DNA of 40,711 bases from Alphaproteobacteria bacterium (GTDB lineage: Bacteria; Pseudomonadota; Alphaproteobacteria; Geminicoccales; Geminicoccaceae). The first letter of the stretch is position 1. Every line of letters begins with the position of its first letter. The stretch covers positions 1 through 40,711 of the forward strand of contig JAUIID010000022.1 in NCBI GenBank assembly GCA_030431615.1, written 5' to 3'. Of this stretch, positions 1 through 8,054 are shown in pieces. The notes under the pieces are model-generated. The model did not search any database. It saw nothing but the letters and a program-made list of their open reading frames with translations, and was not told the origin of the DNA. The position numbers were made by a program, and so were the translations under genes.

Positions 1-1838
1 CCGGCGACTTCCTGTTCGAGCTGGAGCGCAGCTTCGACTGGCCGTTCTTCGATCCCGAGCGCGGCGGCGATCCGCTGCTCTGGCAGCACCTTTTCTGGAT
101 CTTCGGCCACCCCGAGGTCTACATCATCTTCCTGCCCTCCATCGCGATTGCCGCGATGGTGGTGCCGACCGCCGCCCAGACGCCGATCGTCGGCTATTCC
201 TGGATCGTCCTCTCGGCCGTCGGCACCGGCTTCCTGTCGTTCGGCCTCTGGGTCCACCACATGTTCACGACGGGCCTGCCGGCGATCTCGCTGGGCTTCT
301 TCTCGGCCGCATCGGAGGCGGTCGTGATCCCGACCGGCGTGCAGCTCTTCGCCTTTGTCGCCACCCTGATGGTCGGCAGGGTCAGCCGCAGCGTGCCGAT
401 GCTCTACATTGCCGGCGCCCTCGCCGTCTTCACCGCCGGCGGCCTCACCGGCGTCATGCTGGCGCTGGCACCGTTCGACTGGCAGGTCCACGACACCTAT
501 TTCGTCGTCGCCCACCTCCACTACACGCTGTTCGGCGGCATGGTCTTCCCGGTGCTGGCCGGCGTCTACTACTTCTTCCCGATCTTCACCAAGAAGCTGC
601 TCTCGCCCCGTCTCGGCACGTGGTCCTTCTGGCTCATCTTCACAGGCTTCAACATCACCTTCCTGCCGATGCACTTCACCGGGCTCATGGGCATGCCACG
701 GCGCGTCTTCACCTATCCGGGCGGGCTGGGCTGGGACTGGCCCAACATGATCTCGACGCTCGGCGCCTTCGTCGTCGCCGCCGGCTTCCTCGTCTTCACC
801 TGGGATCTGCTCCGCCCGAAGGGGCGCCAGCCACTGACCCCGCGCAACCCCTGGAATGCCGGCACACTGGAGTGGTCGCACGACGTGCCGGAGGAAGCCT
901 GGGGGGTGCGCTCCATCCCCTATGTCGAGAGCCGCTACCCGCTCTGGGACCAGCCCCGCATCGTCGAGCGGATGGATGCCGGGCGATACTACCTCCCGGA
1001 CGCCGAGGAGGGGCTGCGCGAGACCCTGGTCACCACGGTCATGGACGCGAAGCCCATCCAGTGCCTGCGCGTCGGCGGCCCGACCTGGATCACCCTCTTC
1101 GCCGCCGCCTTCACCGGCGGGGCGTTCATCTTCCCGACGTTCCACCTCTACCCGCCGGCCATCGTCTCGGCCTGCCTCGCCATTCTCTGCGTCGTCTGGT
1201 GGCTGTGGACGGGCACGGCCCCGCTGCCGGAGAAGCCGGCGAAGGACGTGGGCCTCGGCCTCAGCCTGCCGATCTACGCCTCGGGGCCGGCGGCGCCCGG
1301 CTGGTGGGGCATGTGGATCACCATGCTCGGCGATTCGACCGCGTTTGCCAGCATCGTCTTCGGCTTCTTCTTCTACTGGACCGCGACCCCGGCCTTCCCG
1401 CCGGAGGGCGCCGTCCACGCGCATGCGGGCTGGGTGGCGTCGGGCGGCCTGCTGCTCGTCGCTGCCTGGCTCGCCACCGTTGCGGCCCGCCGGGCCAATG
1501 GCGACGGCCACGTCCGACCGGCGCGGCTGGCGCTGGCCGGTGGTGCCGCCTGCGCGGTGGCGGGTGCCACAGCGCTCGTCTGGTCGCTCCTTGCCGCCGG
1601 GCTCGAGCCGACGAGCCACGTCTATCCGGCCATCATTTATGCCATCGTCGTCTGGGTCGTGGTCCATATCGGCGCCGGCATCATCATGCAGGCCTACTGC
1701 CTGGCCCGCAGCATCGCCCGCCGCATGACCCCCGAGCATGATGCCGACATCCAGAACGTTACGCTCTTCTGGCACTTCCTCTGCCTGCAGGTGCTGGTGG
1801 CGGCGGCCGTGATCGGCCTCGTGCCGAGGCTGCTCTGA
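1..1838 (+). CDS. ctaD: Cytochrome c oxidase subunit I (fused I-III, caa3/aa3 type), 5'-truncated
   Basis: Catalytic subunit of a haem-copper terminal oxidase in the inner membrane, reducing O2 with electrons from cytochrome c and pumping protons. The frame is open from base 3, so the N-terminus lies outside the window. The visible part carries the CuB/tyrosine motif FGHPEVY (bases 105-125), the CuB His pair in WVHHMF and the haem ligand region VAHLHYTL. Subunit I ends near base 850. After a linker, a second membrane domain containing WWGMWITMLGDSTAFASIVF and a late NVTLFWHF resembles subunit III, so this is probably a I-III fusion. The next gene starts 1 bp after its stop, indicating one operon. 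The oxidase assignment is very secure; the subunit III fusion is fairly secure. Confidence 0.95.
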   Translation, partial: GDFLFELERSFDWPFFDPERGGDPLLWQHLFWIFGHPEVYIIFLPSIAIAAMVVPTAAQTPIVGYSWIVLSAVGTGFLSFGLWVHHMFTTGLPAISLGFFSAASEAVVIPTGVQLFAFVATLMVGRVSRSVPMLYIAGALAVFTAGGLTGVMLALAPFDWQVHDTYFVVAHLHYTLFGGMVFPVLAGVYYFFPIFTKKLLSPRLGTWSFWLIFTGFNITFLPMHFTGLMGMPRRVFTYPGGLGWDWPNMISTLGAFVVAAGFLVFTWDLLRPKGRQPLTPRNPWNAGTLEWSHDVPEEAWGVRSIPYVESRYPLWDQPRIVERMDAGRYYLPDAEEGLRETLVTTVMDAKPIQCLRVGGPTWITLFAAAFTGGAFIFPTFHLYPPAIVSACLAILCVVWWLWTGTAPLPEKPAKDVGLGLSLPIYASGPAAPGWWGMWITMLGDSTAFASIVFGFFFYWTATPAFPPEGAVHAHAGWVASGGLLLVAAWLATVAARRANGDGHVRPARLALAGGAACAVAGATALVWSLLAAGLEPTSHVYPAIIYAIVVWVVVHIGAGIIMQAYCLARSIARRMTPEHDADIQNVTLFWHFLCLQVLVAAAVIGLVPRLL

Positions 1839-1839
1839 G

Positions 1840-2247
1840 ATGTCCCGGCTGCACCCCGACGAGGAACGCCGCAGCTTCGCCGAGGAGGCCGACAGCCTCT
1901 GGCGAATCGCTTTCGGCCCGCTCATCTGGAGCGCCCATTTCCTCCTCTGCTATGTCGGGGCAGCGCTGGTCTGCGCCAGGCTCGGCGGCACTGAGGCGAC
2001 GCTCGCCTGGCTCCGCCTCGGCATCGGCGGGGTCACCGTCCTGGCCCTTGCCGGCATCGCCTGGGTCGGCTGGCAGGCCTGGCGGCAATGGGACTTCCTC
2101 GACGACTACGACCATGTCCACGACCGGGCGGTAGCGGAGGACCGGCACGAGTTTCTCGGCCACGCCTCCTTCCTCCTGGCAGTGATCTCGTTCGTCGGCG
2201 TCGTCTACGTCGCCCTGCCGGCCGCTTTCGGGGTGGGCTGCCAATGA
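1840..2247 (+). CDS. Small integral membrane protein of the oxidase operon
   Basis: A 135-residue protein with a charged N-terminal tail (about residues 1-23) followed by three or four hydrophobic segments (about 26-46, 55-76 and 105-130). I do not recognise a named family with certainty. It starts 1 bp after ctaD, and its stop overlaps the next start (ATGA), so it is translationally locked into the oxidase operon. By position it could be an accessory or assembly subunit of the caa3 oxidase. That role is inference from context only; no redox or metal-binding motif is visible. Confidence 0.75.
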   Translation: MSRLHPDEERRSFAEEADSLWRIAFGPLIWSAHFLLCYVGAALVCARLGGTEATLAWLRLGIGGVTVLALAGIAWVGWQAWRQWDFLDDYDHVHDRAVAEDRHEFLGHASFLLAVISFVGVVYVALPAAFGVGCQ

Positions 2248-2828
2248 CCCGCGCCTTCTGCCTCGCCCTTGGCCTCGCCCTCTGCGCCGCCGCCTGGACG
2301 ATCGGCGAGCCGTTCTCGCTCTGGCCCTTCGCCGACCACATGCTCCGCCACATGACGGTGGTGGCCATCGCCACGCCGCTGCTCGCCCTGGGCCTCGCCC
2401 CGCTCGGCCTCGGTGCCGCCATCCCGCCTTTAAGTGCGGCCGTCATCGAGTTCCTCGTCGTCTGGGGCTGGCACCTGCCGGCGGCCCATGCGGCGGCACA
2501 GACCTCGACCGGCTGGTTCCTCGCCGAGCAGGCGTCTTTCCTCGCAGCGGGCATGGCGATCTGGCTCAGCGTCCTCGCCAGCGGCCGGGCACTCGCCGGC
2601 GTGGGCGGGCTCCTCCTCACCTCGATGCACATGACGCTGCTCGGCGCCCTCCTGCTCCTCGCCCCCTCGCCGCTCTACCCAGCCGCCATCTGCGGCAGCC
2701 TCGCCGACCAGCAGGTCGGCGGCATGCTGATGCTCGGCATCGGCACGCCCGTCTATCTCCTGGCGGCGCTGGCCCTCCTCGCCCGGCTTCTGGCGGGCGA
2801 CCGGCCACGCGCGGGGCAGCCGGCATGA
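2244..2828 (+). CDS. ctaG: CtaG-like cytochrome c oxidase assembly membrane protein (short form)
   Basis: A 194-residue polytopic membrane protein with about five hydrophobic segments. The HMLRHM motif followed by ATPLLALGLAPLG, plus later membrane-embedded His/Met (TSMHMTLLGALLLL), resemble the caa3-type CtaG family, which assists copper-site assembly of cytochrome oxidase. Typical members are appreciably longer, so this is a short version. The chosen ATG at 2244 overlaps the preceding stop by 4 bp, and its own stop overlaps the next start (ATGA at 2825-2828). An in-frame start further upstream would run deep into the preceding gene. The family call is good; the copper role is from family knowledge. 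Confidence 0.75.
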   Translation: MTRAFCLALGLALCAAAWTIGEPFSLWPFADHMLRHMTVVAIATPLLALGLAPLGLGAAIPPLSAAVIEFLVVWGWHLPAAHAAAQTSTGWFLAEQASFLAAGMAIWLSVLASGRALAGVGGLLLTSMHMTLLGALLLLAPSPLYPAAICGSLADQQVGGMLMLGIGTPVYLLAALALLARLLAGDRPRAGQPA

Positions 2829-3919
2829 GGCGCTTCATCCGCCATATAGCCTGGCTCGCTGCCGCAGGGCTCGCCGGGGCGGTGCTCGTGGTCTGGCTCG
2901 GGCTCTACAACGTCTCCGCCCGACAGGGCCATTGGCCGGGCGTCGAGTGGCTGCTGCACACGACCTACGAGCACGCGGTCGAGCTGCGCGCCCCGCCCGC
3001 CTCCGCCACGCCGGACCTCGGCTCTGCCGATCTCGTGGCACTCGGTGCGCGCCACTACGACAGCGCCTGCCGGCTCTGCCACGGTGCCCCGGGCGAACGG
3101 CAGCCCGCCACGATCCGCGCCATGGAGCCGGTGCCGCCGCCGATCACCGAAGCCGTGGCGGACTGGGAGCCGGAGGAGCTCTTCTGGATCGTCAAGAACG
3201 GCGTCAAGATGACCGGCATGCCGGCCTGGCCGACCCGGACACGCGACGACGACGTCTGGGCTGTGGTCGCTTTTCTCCGGCAGGTGGACGCCGCCGGTGC
3301 CGGCTATGCCGAGCTCGTCGCCGCCCCACCTGTATCCGAAATGCCGGACCTCGCCCGCTGCACCGCCTGCCATGGCAGCGATGGCGGCGGGCGCGGCAAC
3401 CAGTTCGTGCCGCGCCTCGACATTCTGGGCGAGACCTACATGGCAGCCTCGCTGGAGGCCTATCGCGGCGGTGCCCGGCAAAGCGGCATCATGCACCAGG
3501 CGACCTCGACCCTCGACGACGCGGCGATCGCCCGCCTGGCGCGCCACTTCGCCGGGGCGGGCTCGGACCGGCCCGGCCATCCGGCCACGGCGGCAGCGGA
3601 TCCGTTGCTGGTCGAGACCGGCCGCCGGCTCGCCATGGGCGATCCGGCCGACCCCGACGTCGCCGCCTGCCGCGCCTGCCACGGCCCCTGGCCGACCCGC
3701 CGCTCGCCACTCTTCCCGACCATCGCCGGCCAGTACGAGCCCTATCTCCGCACCCAGCTCCACCTCTGGCGCGACGGCGAGCGCGGCGGCACCAGCCGCG
3801 CCCACCTGATGCACGCCGTCGCCGCCGAGCTGATCGATGACGAGATCGACGCCCTCGCCGCCTTCTACGCCTCCCTGCCCCCCACACCCGCCGACACGCG
3901 TGGCCAGGCAGCGGATTGA
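2825..3919 (+). CDS. Membrane-anchored triheme c-type cytochrome
   Basis: A 364-residue cytochrome with an uncleaved-looking N-terminal anchor (about residues 8-27) and three haem c attachment motifs: CRLCH (82-86), CTACH (179-183) and CRACH (282-286). A GVKMTGMPAW segment near 127-135 has the usual axial Met context of class I cytochrome c. The domains would sit in the periplasm. As the last gene of the oxidase operon, coupled by an ATGA overlap, it most likely delivers electrons to the oxidase. The domain order is one mono-haem domain followed by a di-haem c4-like half. The exact electron donor is unknown. Confidence 0.9.
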   Translation: MRRFIRHIAWLAAAGLAGAVLVVWLGLYNVSARQGHWPGVEWLLHTTYEHAVELRAPPASATPDLGSADLVALGARHYDSACRLCHGAPGERQPATIRAMEPVPPPITEAVADWEPEELFWIVKNGVKMTGMPAWPTRTRDDDVWAVVAFLRQVDAAGAGYAELVAAPPVSEMPDLARCTACHGSDGGGRGNQFVPRLDILGETYMAASLEAYRGGARQSGIMHQATSTLDDAAIARLARHFAGAGSDRPGHPATAAADPLLVETGRRLAMGDPADPDVAACRACHGPWPTRRSPLFPTIAGQYEPYLRTQLHLWRDGERGGTSRAHLMHAVAAELIDDEIDALAAFYASLPPTPADTRGQAAD

Positions 3920-4272
3920 GTTGGACCCCGCCACCCCCTGACCGCCTTCAGGCGTGCTGAACACTTCCCGTTTCGATATAAGTTTTCATCTCAAACACAT
4001 GAATTTACGTGCAAAATTTGACAACTGGGAGTTTTGTACGACGAATTGACTATTCCCTGCCATTGATCTAATCCGGATCTGGGAGGTGGCTCAAAAGTGC
4101 TTGTTGCGCATATGCGGTTTGGCGGATTCGGCACCGCCGACCAGTGGAGTCTGGCGCGGATAGCCGCCACCATCTCTCCTCGTCGCGTGCCCATGCCCGG
4201 CATGCGGGCCCTCGTCCTGACCCGGCAGCGTGGATTGGGTGAAAGAGGCCCCATTCACATGCTGCGGCCCAC
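3920..4272 (+). other. 353-bp intergenic region between the oxidase and importer operons
   Basis: The first 160 bases are clearly AT-richer than the flanking genes and contain a promoter candidate (4046-4074) and an isolated perfect TTGACA at 4018-4023 with no good -10 at the right distance. The remainder is GC-rich and open in one forward frame from GTG 4097 to the stop overlapping the first ATPase start. A short odd palindrome (CATGCCCGGCATG, 4192-4204) is present. I see no convincing terminator for the oxidase operon. Confidence 0.6.
4046..4074 (+). promoter_or_regulatory. Candidate sigma-70 promoter of the first importer operon
   Basis: TTGACT (4046-4051) and TAATCC (4069-4074) are separated by 17 bp, giving 5/6 and 4/6 matches in an AT-rich pocket. 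Transcription would start near 4081, leaving a leader of about 190 nt ahead of the first ATPase gene. This is consensus matching only. Confidence 0.4.
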
Positions 4273-4276
4273 ATGA
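4097..4276 (+). CDS. Possible leader ORF coupled to the importer operon
   Basis: A forward frame of 59 codons starts with GTG at 4097 (or ATG at 4112) and stops at TGA 4274-4276, sharing ATGA with the ATPase start at 4273. A GGGAGG stands at 4081-4086, about 10 nt before the GTG. The ATPase start itself has no visible Shine-Dalgarno sequence, which fits translational coupling from this ORF. The predicted peptide is basic and resembles no family I know. It could also be an untranslated GC-rich leader that is open by chance. Confidence 0.25.
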   Translation: MLVAHMRFGGFGTADQWSLARIAATISPRRVPMPGMRALVLTRQRGLGERGPIHMLRPT

Positions 4277-5286
4277 CGTCGACGCCATCGACCGTGCTCG
4301 AGGTGAGCAATCTCAGAACCGTCTTCGGTTCGCATAACGATGTCTTGCCGGCCGTCGACGATGTCTCCTTCAACCTGGAGCGAGGCAGGACGCTTGGCGT
4401 GGTTGGTGAATCCGGCTGCGGGAAGAGCGTGACAGCGCTCTCCATCCTGCGTCTCGTCCCCGATCCGCCGGGACGGATCGTCGGCGGTGCCGTCCGGTTC
4501 GAGGGCGTCGATCTGCTGTCCCTCGACGACGCGGCGATGCAGCGGCTGCGCGGCAACCGCATCTCCATGATCTTCCAGGAGCCGATGACGTCGCTCAACC
4601 CGCTGCTGACCATTGGCCGCCAGATCGGCGAGACGCTGATGGTGCACCAGGGCCTGTCGCGGAAGGCGGCCCGGGAACGTGCCGTCGAGATGCTGCGCCT
4701 CGTGCATATCCCGGAAGCGGCGCGGCGCCTGGACGAGTATCCGCACCAGCTGTCCGGTGGGATGCGCCAGCGCGTGATGATCGCCATCGCCCTGGCATGC
4801 GACCCCAGGGTCCTGATCGCGGACGAGCCGACGACGGCACTGGATGTCACGATCCAGGCGCAGATCCTTGGCCTGATGCGCGAGTTGCAGGACAAACTCG
4901 GCACGGCCGTGCTGCTGATCACCCACGACATGGGCGTCATCGCCGAGATCGCCGAGCGCGTCGTCGTCATGTATGCCGGGAAGAAGGTCGAGGAGAGCGA
5001 CGTCGACGAGCTCTTCGAAGCGCCCTGCCACCCCTATACGCGCGGCCTCCTCTCCTCCATCCCGCATCTGGCACTGGGGCCATGGGAGGGTCGCCGCGAC
5101 CGCCTGAACGAGATCAAGGGCATGGTGCCCTCGCTCGACCAGCTGCCGCGAGGCTGCAGCTTCGCGCCGCGCTGCCCGCACGCGACCAACCTCTGCCGCA
5201 ACGAGGCGCCGCCGCTCGAGGAGAAGCTGCCGGGTCATGTCGCCGCCTGCTGGCACAGCGACCGGGTGCTCGAGGCCCGCGTCTGA
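4273..5286 (+). CDS. Peptide-type ABC importer ATPase, DppD/OppD-like (cluster 1)
   Basis: A 337-residue cytoplasmic ATPase that energises import by the permeases at 8055-9927. It has Walker A GESGCGKS (45-52), Q-loop Gln102 in MIFQEP, signature LSGGMRQR (160-167), Walker B LIADEP (Asp184/Glu185) and H-loop His218, all canonical. The C-terminal oligopeptide-transporter extension carries four spaced Cys (GCSFAPRC, then C, then AAC), the pattern that binds an Fe-S cluster in studied OppD-type proteins. The stop overlaps the next start by one base (TGATG). The transported substrate cannot be read from the sequence; peptides, opines or amides are possible. Confidence 0.93.
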   Translation: MTSTPSTVLEVSNLRTVFGSHNDVLPAVDDVSFNLERGRTLGVVGESGCGKSVTALSILRLVPDPPGRIVGGAVRFEGVDLLSLDDAAMQRLRGNRISMIFQEPMTSLNPLLTIGRQIGETLMVHQGLSRKAARERAVEMLRLVHIPEAARRLDEYPHQLSGGMRQRVMIAIALACDPRVLIADEPTTALDVTIQAQILGLMRELQDKLGTAVLLITHDMGVIAEIAERVVVMYAGKKVEESDVDELFEAPCHPYTRGLLSSIPHLALGPWEGRRDRLNEIKGMVPSLDQLPRGCSFAPRCPHATNLCRNEAPPLEEKLPGHVAACWHSDRVLEARV

Positions 5287-6392
5287 TGCAGGCTGCCCCA
5301 ACGAGCCCGGATAATGACGCCTACCGGCCCCTCTTCCAGGTGGACGACCTCAAGAAGCATTTCGCGGGACGCAACCGGCTGTTCTCCCGCCGGGCTTCGC
5401 GGGTCCTCGCCGTTGATGGCGTCTCCTTCGAGATCGGCCATGGCGAGACGCTGGGGCTCGTCGGCGAGAGCGGCTGCGGCAAGTCGACGGTGGGCAGGGC
5501 CGCGATGCGGCTCATCGAGCCGACCTCGGGCACGATCCGGCTGCATGGCGAGGACATCACCCGGATCAAGGGCGAGCGCCTGCGGGCCATCCGGCGCGAG
5601 ATCCAGATCATCTTCCAGGATCCGTACTCGTCGCTCAGCCCGCGCATGACCGCGGGGCGTATCGTCGCGGAGCCGATGGCGCTGCATCGCACCGCTTCCG
5701 GCAAGGTGCGGGAGGAGCGCGCGGCAGCGCTCTTCAGGCGCGTCGGCCTGAACCCCGGGCGCATGGCCGACTACCCGCACGAGTTCTCCGGCGGCCAGCG
5801 CCAGCGCATCGGCATCGCGCGTGCGCTCGCCCTCAATCCAAGCCTCATCGTCTGTGACGAGGCGGTCTCGGCGCTCGACGTCTCGATCCAGGCCCAGGTG
5901 ATCAACCTGCTCATGGACCTGCAGGACGAGTACCGTCTCTCCTATCTCTTCATCGCCCACGACCTCGCCGTCGTGCAGCATGTCAGCCGCCGCATCGCCG
6001 TCATGTATCTCGGACGCATCGTCGAGCTCGCCGACACGCAGACCCTGTTCGCCGCACCCGGGCATCCCTACACGGAAGCGCTGATCTCGGCCGTCCCCGT
6101 CCCGAGCCCGAAGCAGGCCCGGCACGGCCGGCGGATCGTCCTGACCGGCGACGTGCCGAGTCCCGTCAACCCGCCGCGCGGCTGCCACTTCCATACCCGG
6201 TGCCCCTACGTCATGCAGCGCTGCCGGACGGAGGAGCCGAAGCTGCGCGCCATCGAGCCGGGGCACCTTGCCGCCTGCCACCTGCACGAAGCAGGTTCTG
6301 CCAAGGACCAGCCCCGCCCGGACGTGCCGGGGGAGCAGGTCTACGGCCGGTTGAAGGTCGACCGGGCAGCCGGCCAGGCAAGTCGCCAGTGA
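5286..6392 (+). CDS. Peptide-type ABC importer ATPase, DppF/OppF-like (cluster 1)
   Basis: A 368-residue partner ATPase. It has Walker A GESGCGKS (60-67), Q-loop Gln111 in IIFQDP, signature FSGGQRQR (167-174), Walker B LIVCDEAVSALD (Asp191/Glu192) and H-loop His225, the usual DppF-like set. The Cys-rich C-terminal extension (GCHFHTRC onwards) is present. The ATG at 5286 shares a base with the upstream TGA, so the two ATPases are translationally coupled and should form the heterodimer. A longer in-frame reading starting near 4797 lies inside the upstream gene and is not credible as the start. Confidence 0.93.
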   Translation: MQAAPTSPDNDAYRPLFQVDDLKKHFAGRNRLFSRRASRVLAVDGVSFEIGHGETLGLVGESGCGKSTVGRAAMRLIEPTSGTIRLHGEDITRIKGERLRAIRREIQIIFQDPYSSLSPRMTAGRIVAEPMALHRTASGKVREERAAALFRRVGLNPGRMADYPHEFSGGQRQRIGIARALALNPSLIVCDEAVSALDVSIQAQVINLLMDLQDEYRLSYLFIAHDLAVVQHVSRRIAVMYLGRIVELADTQTLFAAPGHPYTEALISAVPVPSPKQARHGRRIVLTGDVPSPVNPPRGCHFHTRCPYVMQRCRTEEPKLRAIEPGHLAACHLHEAGSAKDQPRPDVPGEQVYGRLKVDRAAGQASRQ

Positions 6393-6426
6393 CTGAATCA
6401 ACAAGCAATAAGGGGAGCTGAAGGAG

Positions 6427-7980
6427 ATGGTACAGATAGGTGCGGCGCTGAGGAGATCCGGCGTAGCCTCCGCGATGGCGGCGCTGCTGCTGGCCGCCCC
6501 CATGACGGCAGGGGCGGTCGAGCGCGGCGGCAAGCTCGTGGCCACCAGCCAGGTCAAGGTCACCTCCATGGACCCCGTCAACGGCAATGCCTATGGCGGG
6601 ACCGAAGGCGTCGTCTACCTCGCCGTCTACGAACGGCTCATCCGCCAGAACGAGGCCGGCGAGTTCGTGCCGGAACTGGCGGAGAGCTGGGAGCTGGCGC
6701 CGGACGGCAAGAGCATCACGTTCAAGCTGCGCGAGGGCGTGACCTTCCACGACGGCACGCCGTTCAATGCGGAGGCCGCGAAGTTCAACCTGGACCGCCT
6801 CCTGGATCCCGAGGACGCCACCCAGGCCTACCGGCTCTATCCCGACTATGCCGGCACGGACGTCATCGACGACTATACGATCCGGGTGAACCTCAAGAAC
6901 CCGTCGTCCATCATGATGCCGGGCCTGACCTACAAGGGCGGCCTGATGATGTCGCCGACCGCCTATCAGGAGCTCGGCGAGGATATCACGCGACATCCGG
7001 TCGGCACCGGCCCCTTCGTCTTCGAGGACTGGGTGCCGGGCGACCACGTCTCGCTGAAGAAAAATCCGGACTACTGGCAGATGGGCGAGGATGGCGAGCC
7101 GCTGCCCTATCTCGACGAGATCGTCGTCCGCGTGATCGCCAAGGACTCCGTCGCCGTCGTCGAGCTGCAGACGGGTCGCTCGCAGCTCACCAAGCGCATC
7201 CCGGCCGAGAGCCTCGAGGACATCCGCGCCGATCCTGAGCTCGAGCTCATCGAAGCGCCATCGGCGACCATGTACCGGCTCTACCTGAACATGCGGCAAC
7301 CGCCGTTCGACAACCTGAAGCTGCGCCAGGCGATCAATTATGCCCTCGACCGGCAGGCCATGGCCGAGGCTATCCTGCCCGGCGTCGGCTATGTGCAGCC
7401 GTTCATCCTCCTGCCGAGCGAGCCGTCCTACTGGGACTACACGCCCTATTCGTATGACCCGGAGAAGGCGCAGCAGCTGATGAACGAGGCGGGCCACGGC
7501 GATGGCCTCGATGTCGAGTTCATGATGATCAATCGGGAGCCCGACATCCAGATCGCTCCGGCGGTCCAGGCGTTCCTCCAGCAGATCGGCATCAACACAG
7601 AGATCGTCTCGCTCGAGCGGCTGATCTATGTCGACCGCGCGACCAGCGGCAATTTCGAGATCGCCATGGCGCAGACGAACCTGCCGCTGCCGACGGCCGT
7701 CACGTGGCTGCAGCAGCAGCTGGCCTCCGACGGGCCGGTGAACCGGGCCGCATGGAACAATGCGGACTTCGACGCGGCCGTGGCGAAGCTGGCGGCGGAA
7801 ATGGATCCCGAGGCGCAGGAGCAACTGCTGCACGAGATCCAGCAGATCGTCCTCGACGATGCTGGCCAGACCTTCCTCTTCGCCGCGCAAAGCTATGACG
7901 GGGCGAGCGCGAGGCTGCATGGCCTGGAGTACCAGCACGAAGGCGTGTGGCGCCTGACCGACGCCTGGCTGGCAGACTAG
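6427..7980 (+). CDS. Periplasmic solute-binding protein, family 5 (cluster 1)
   Basis: A 517-residue extracytoplasmic binding protein with a Sec signal peptide (basic start, hydrophobic core about 12-29, likely cleavage after AGA or AVE near 30). The family-5 (Dpp/Opp/NikA) core is evident in LAESWELAPDG and REGVTFHDGTPF, and in the PVGTGPFVFEDW segment. It delivers substrate to the permeases encoded downstream. Purine-rich AAGGGGAG and AAGGAG lie just before the ATG. It sits 34 bp after the ATPase genes and is followed by a strong stem-loop before the permease gene, an arrangement that often lets the binding protein be made in excess. Ligand unknown. Confidence 0.92.
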   Translation: MVQIGAALRRSGVASAMAALLLAAPMTAGAVERGGKLVATSQVKVTSMDPVNGNAYGGTEGVVYLAVYERLIRQNEAGEFVPELAESWELAPDGKSITFKLREGVTFHDGTPFNAEAAKFNLDRLLDPEDATQAYRLYPDYAGTDVIDDYTIRVNLKNPSSIMMPGLTYKGGLMMSPTAYQELGEDITRHPVGTGPFVFEDWVPGDHVSLKKNPDYWQMGEDGEPLPYLDEIVVRVIAKDSVAVVELQTGRSQLTKRIPAESLEDIRADPELELIEAPSATMYRLYLNMRQPPFDNLKLRQAINYALDRQAMAEAILPGVGYVQPFILLPSEPSYWDYTPYSYDPEKAQQLMNEAGHGDGLDVEFMMINREPDIQIAPAVQAFLQQIGINTEIVSLERLIYVDRATSGNFEIAMAQTNLPLPTAVTWLQQQLASDGPVNRAAWNNADFDAAVAKLAAEMDPEAQEQLLHEIQQIVLDDAGQTFLFAAQSYDGASARLHGLEYQHEGVWRLTDAWLAD

Positions 7981-7988
7981 GCAGTGCG

Positions 7989-8020
7989 GGCGGGGAGCGA
8001 CCGAAACGTCGCTCCCCGCC
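7989..8020 (+). terminator. Perfect stem-loop between binding-protein and permease genes
   Basis: A perfect 13-bp inverted repeat (7989-8001 pairing with 8008-8020) encloses a 6-nt loop (CGAAAC). It lies 8 bp after the binding-protein stop and has no following T-tract. It therefore looks more like an mRNA 3'-protecting or attenuating hairpin within the operon than a full terminator. Confidence 0.65.
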
Positions 8021-8054
8021 GCACGCCGTCTCGCATCGCTTCGAGCCGACCGCA

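Noticed and set aside
4192-4204. Odd palindrome CATGCCCGGCATG in the leader of the first importer operon
   Set aside because: It is short, made of common restriction-site-like sequence, and no regulator gene is adjacent to suggest a binding protein.
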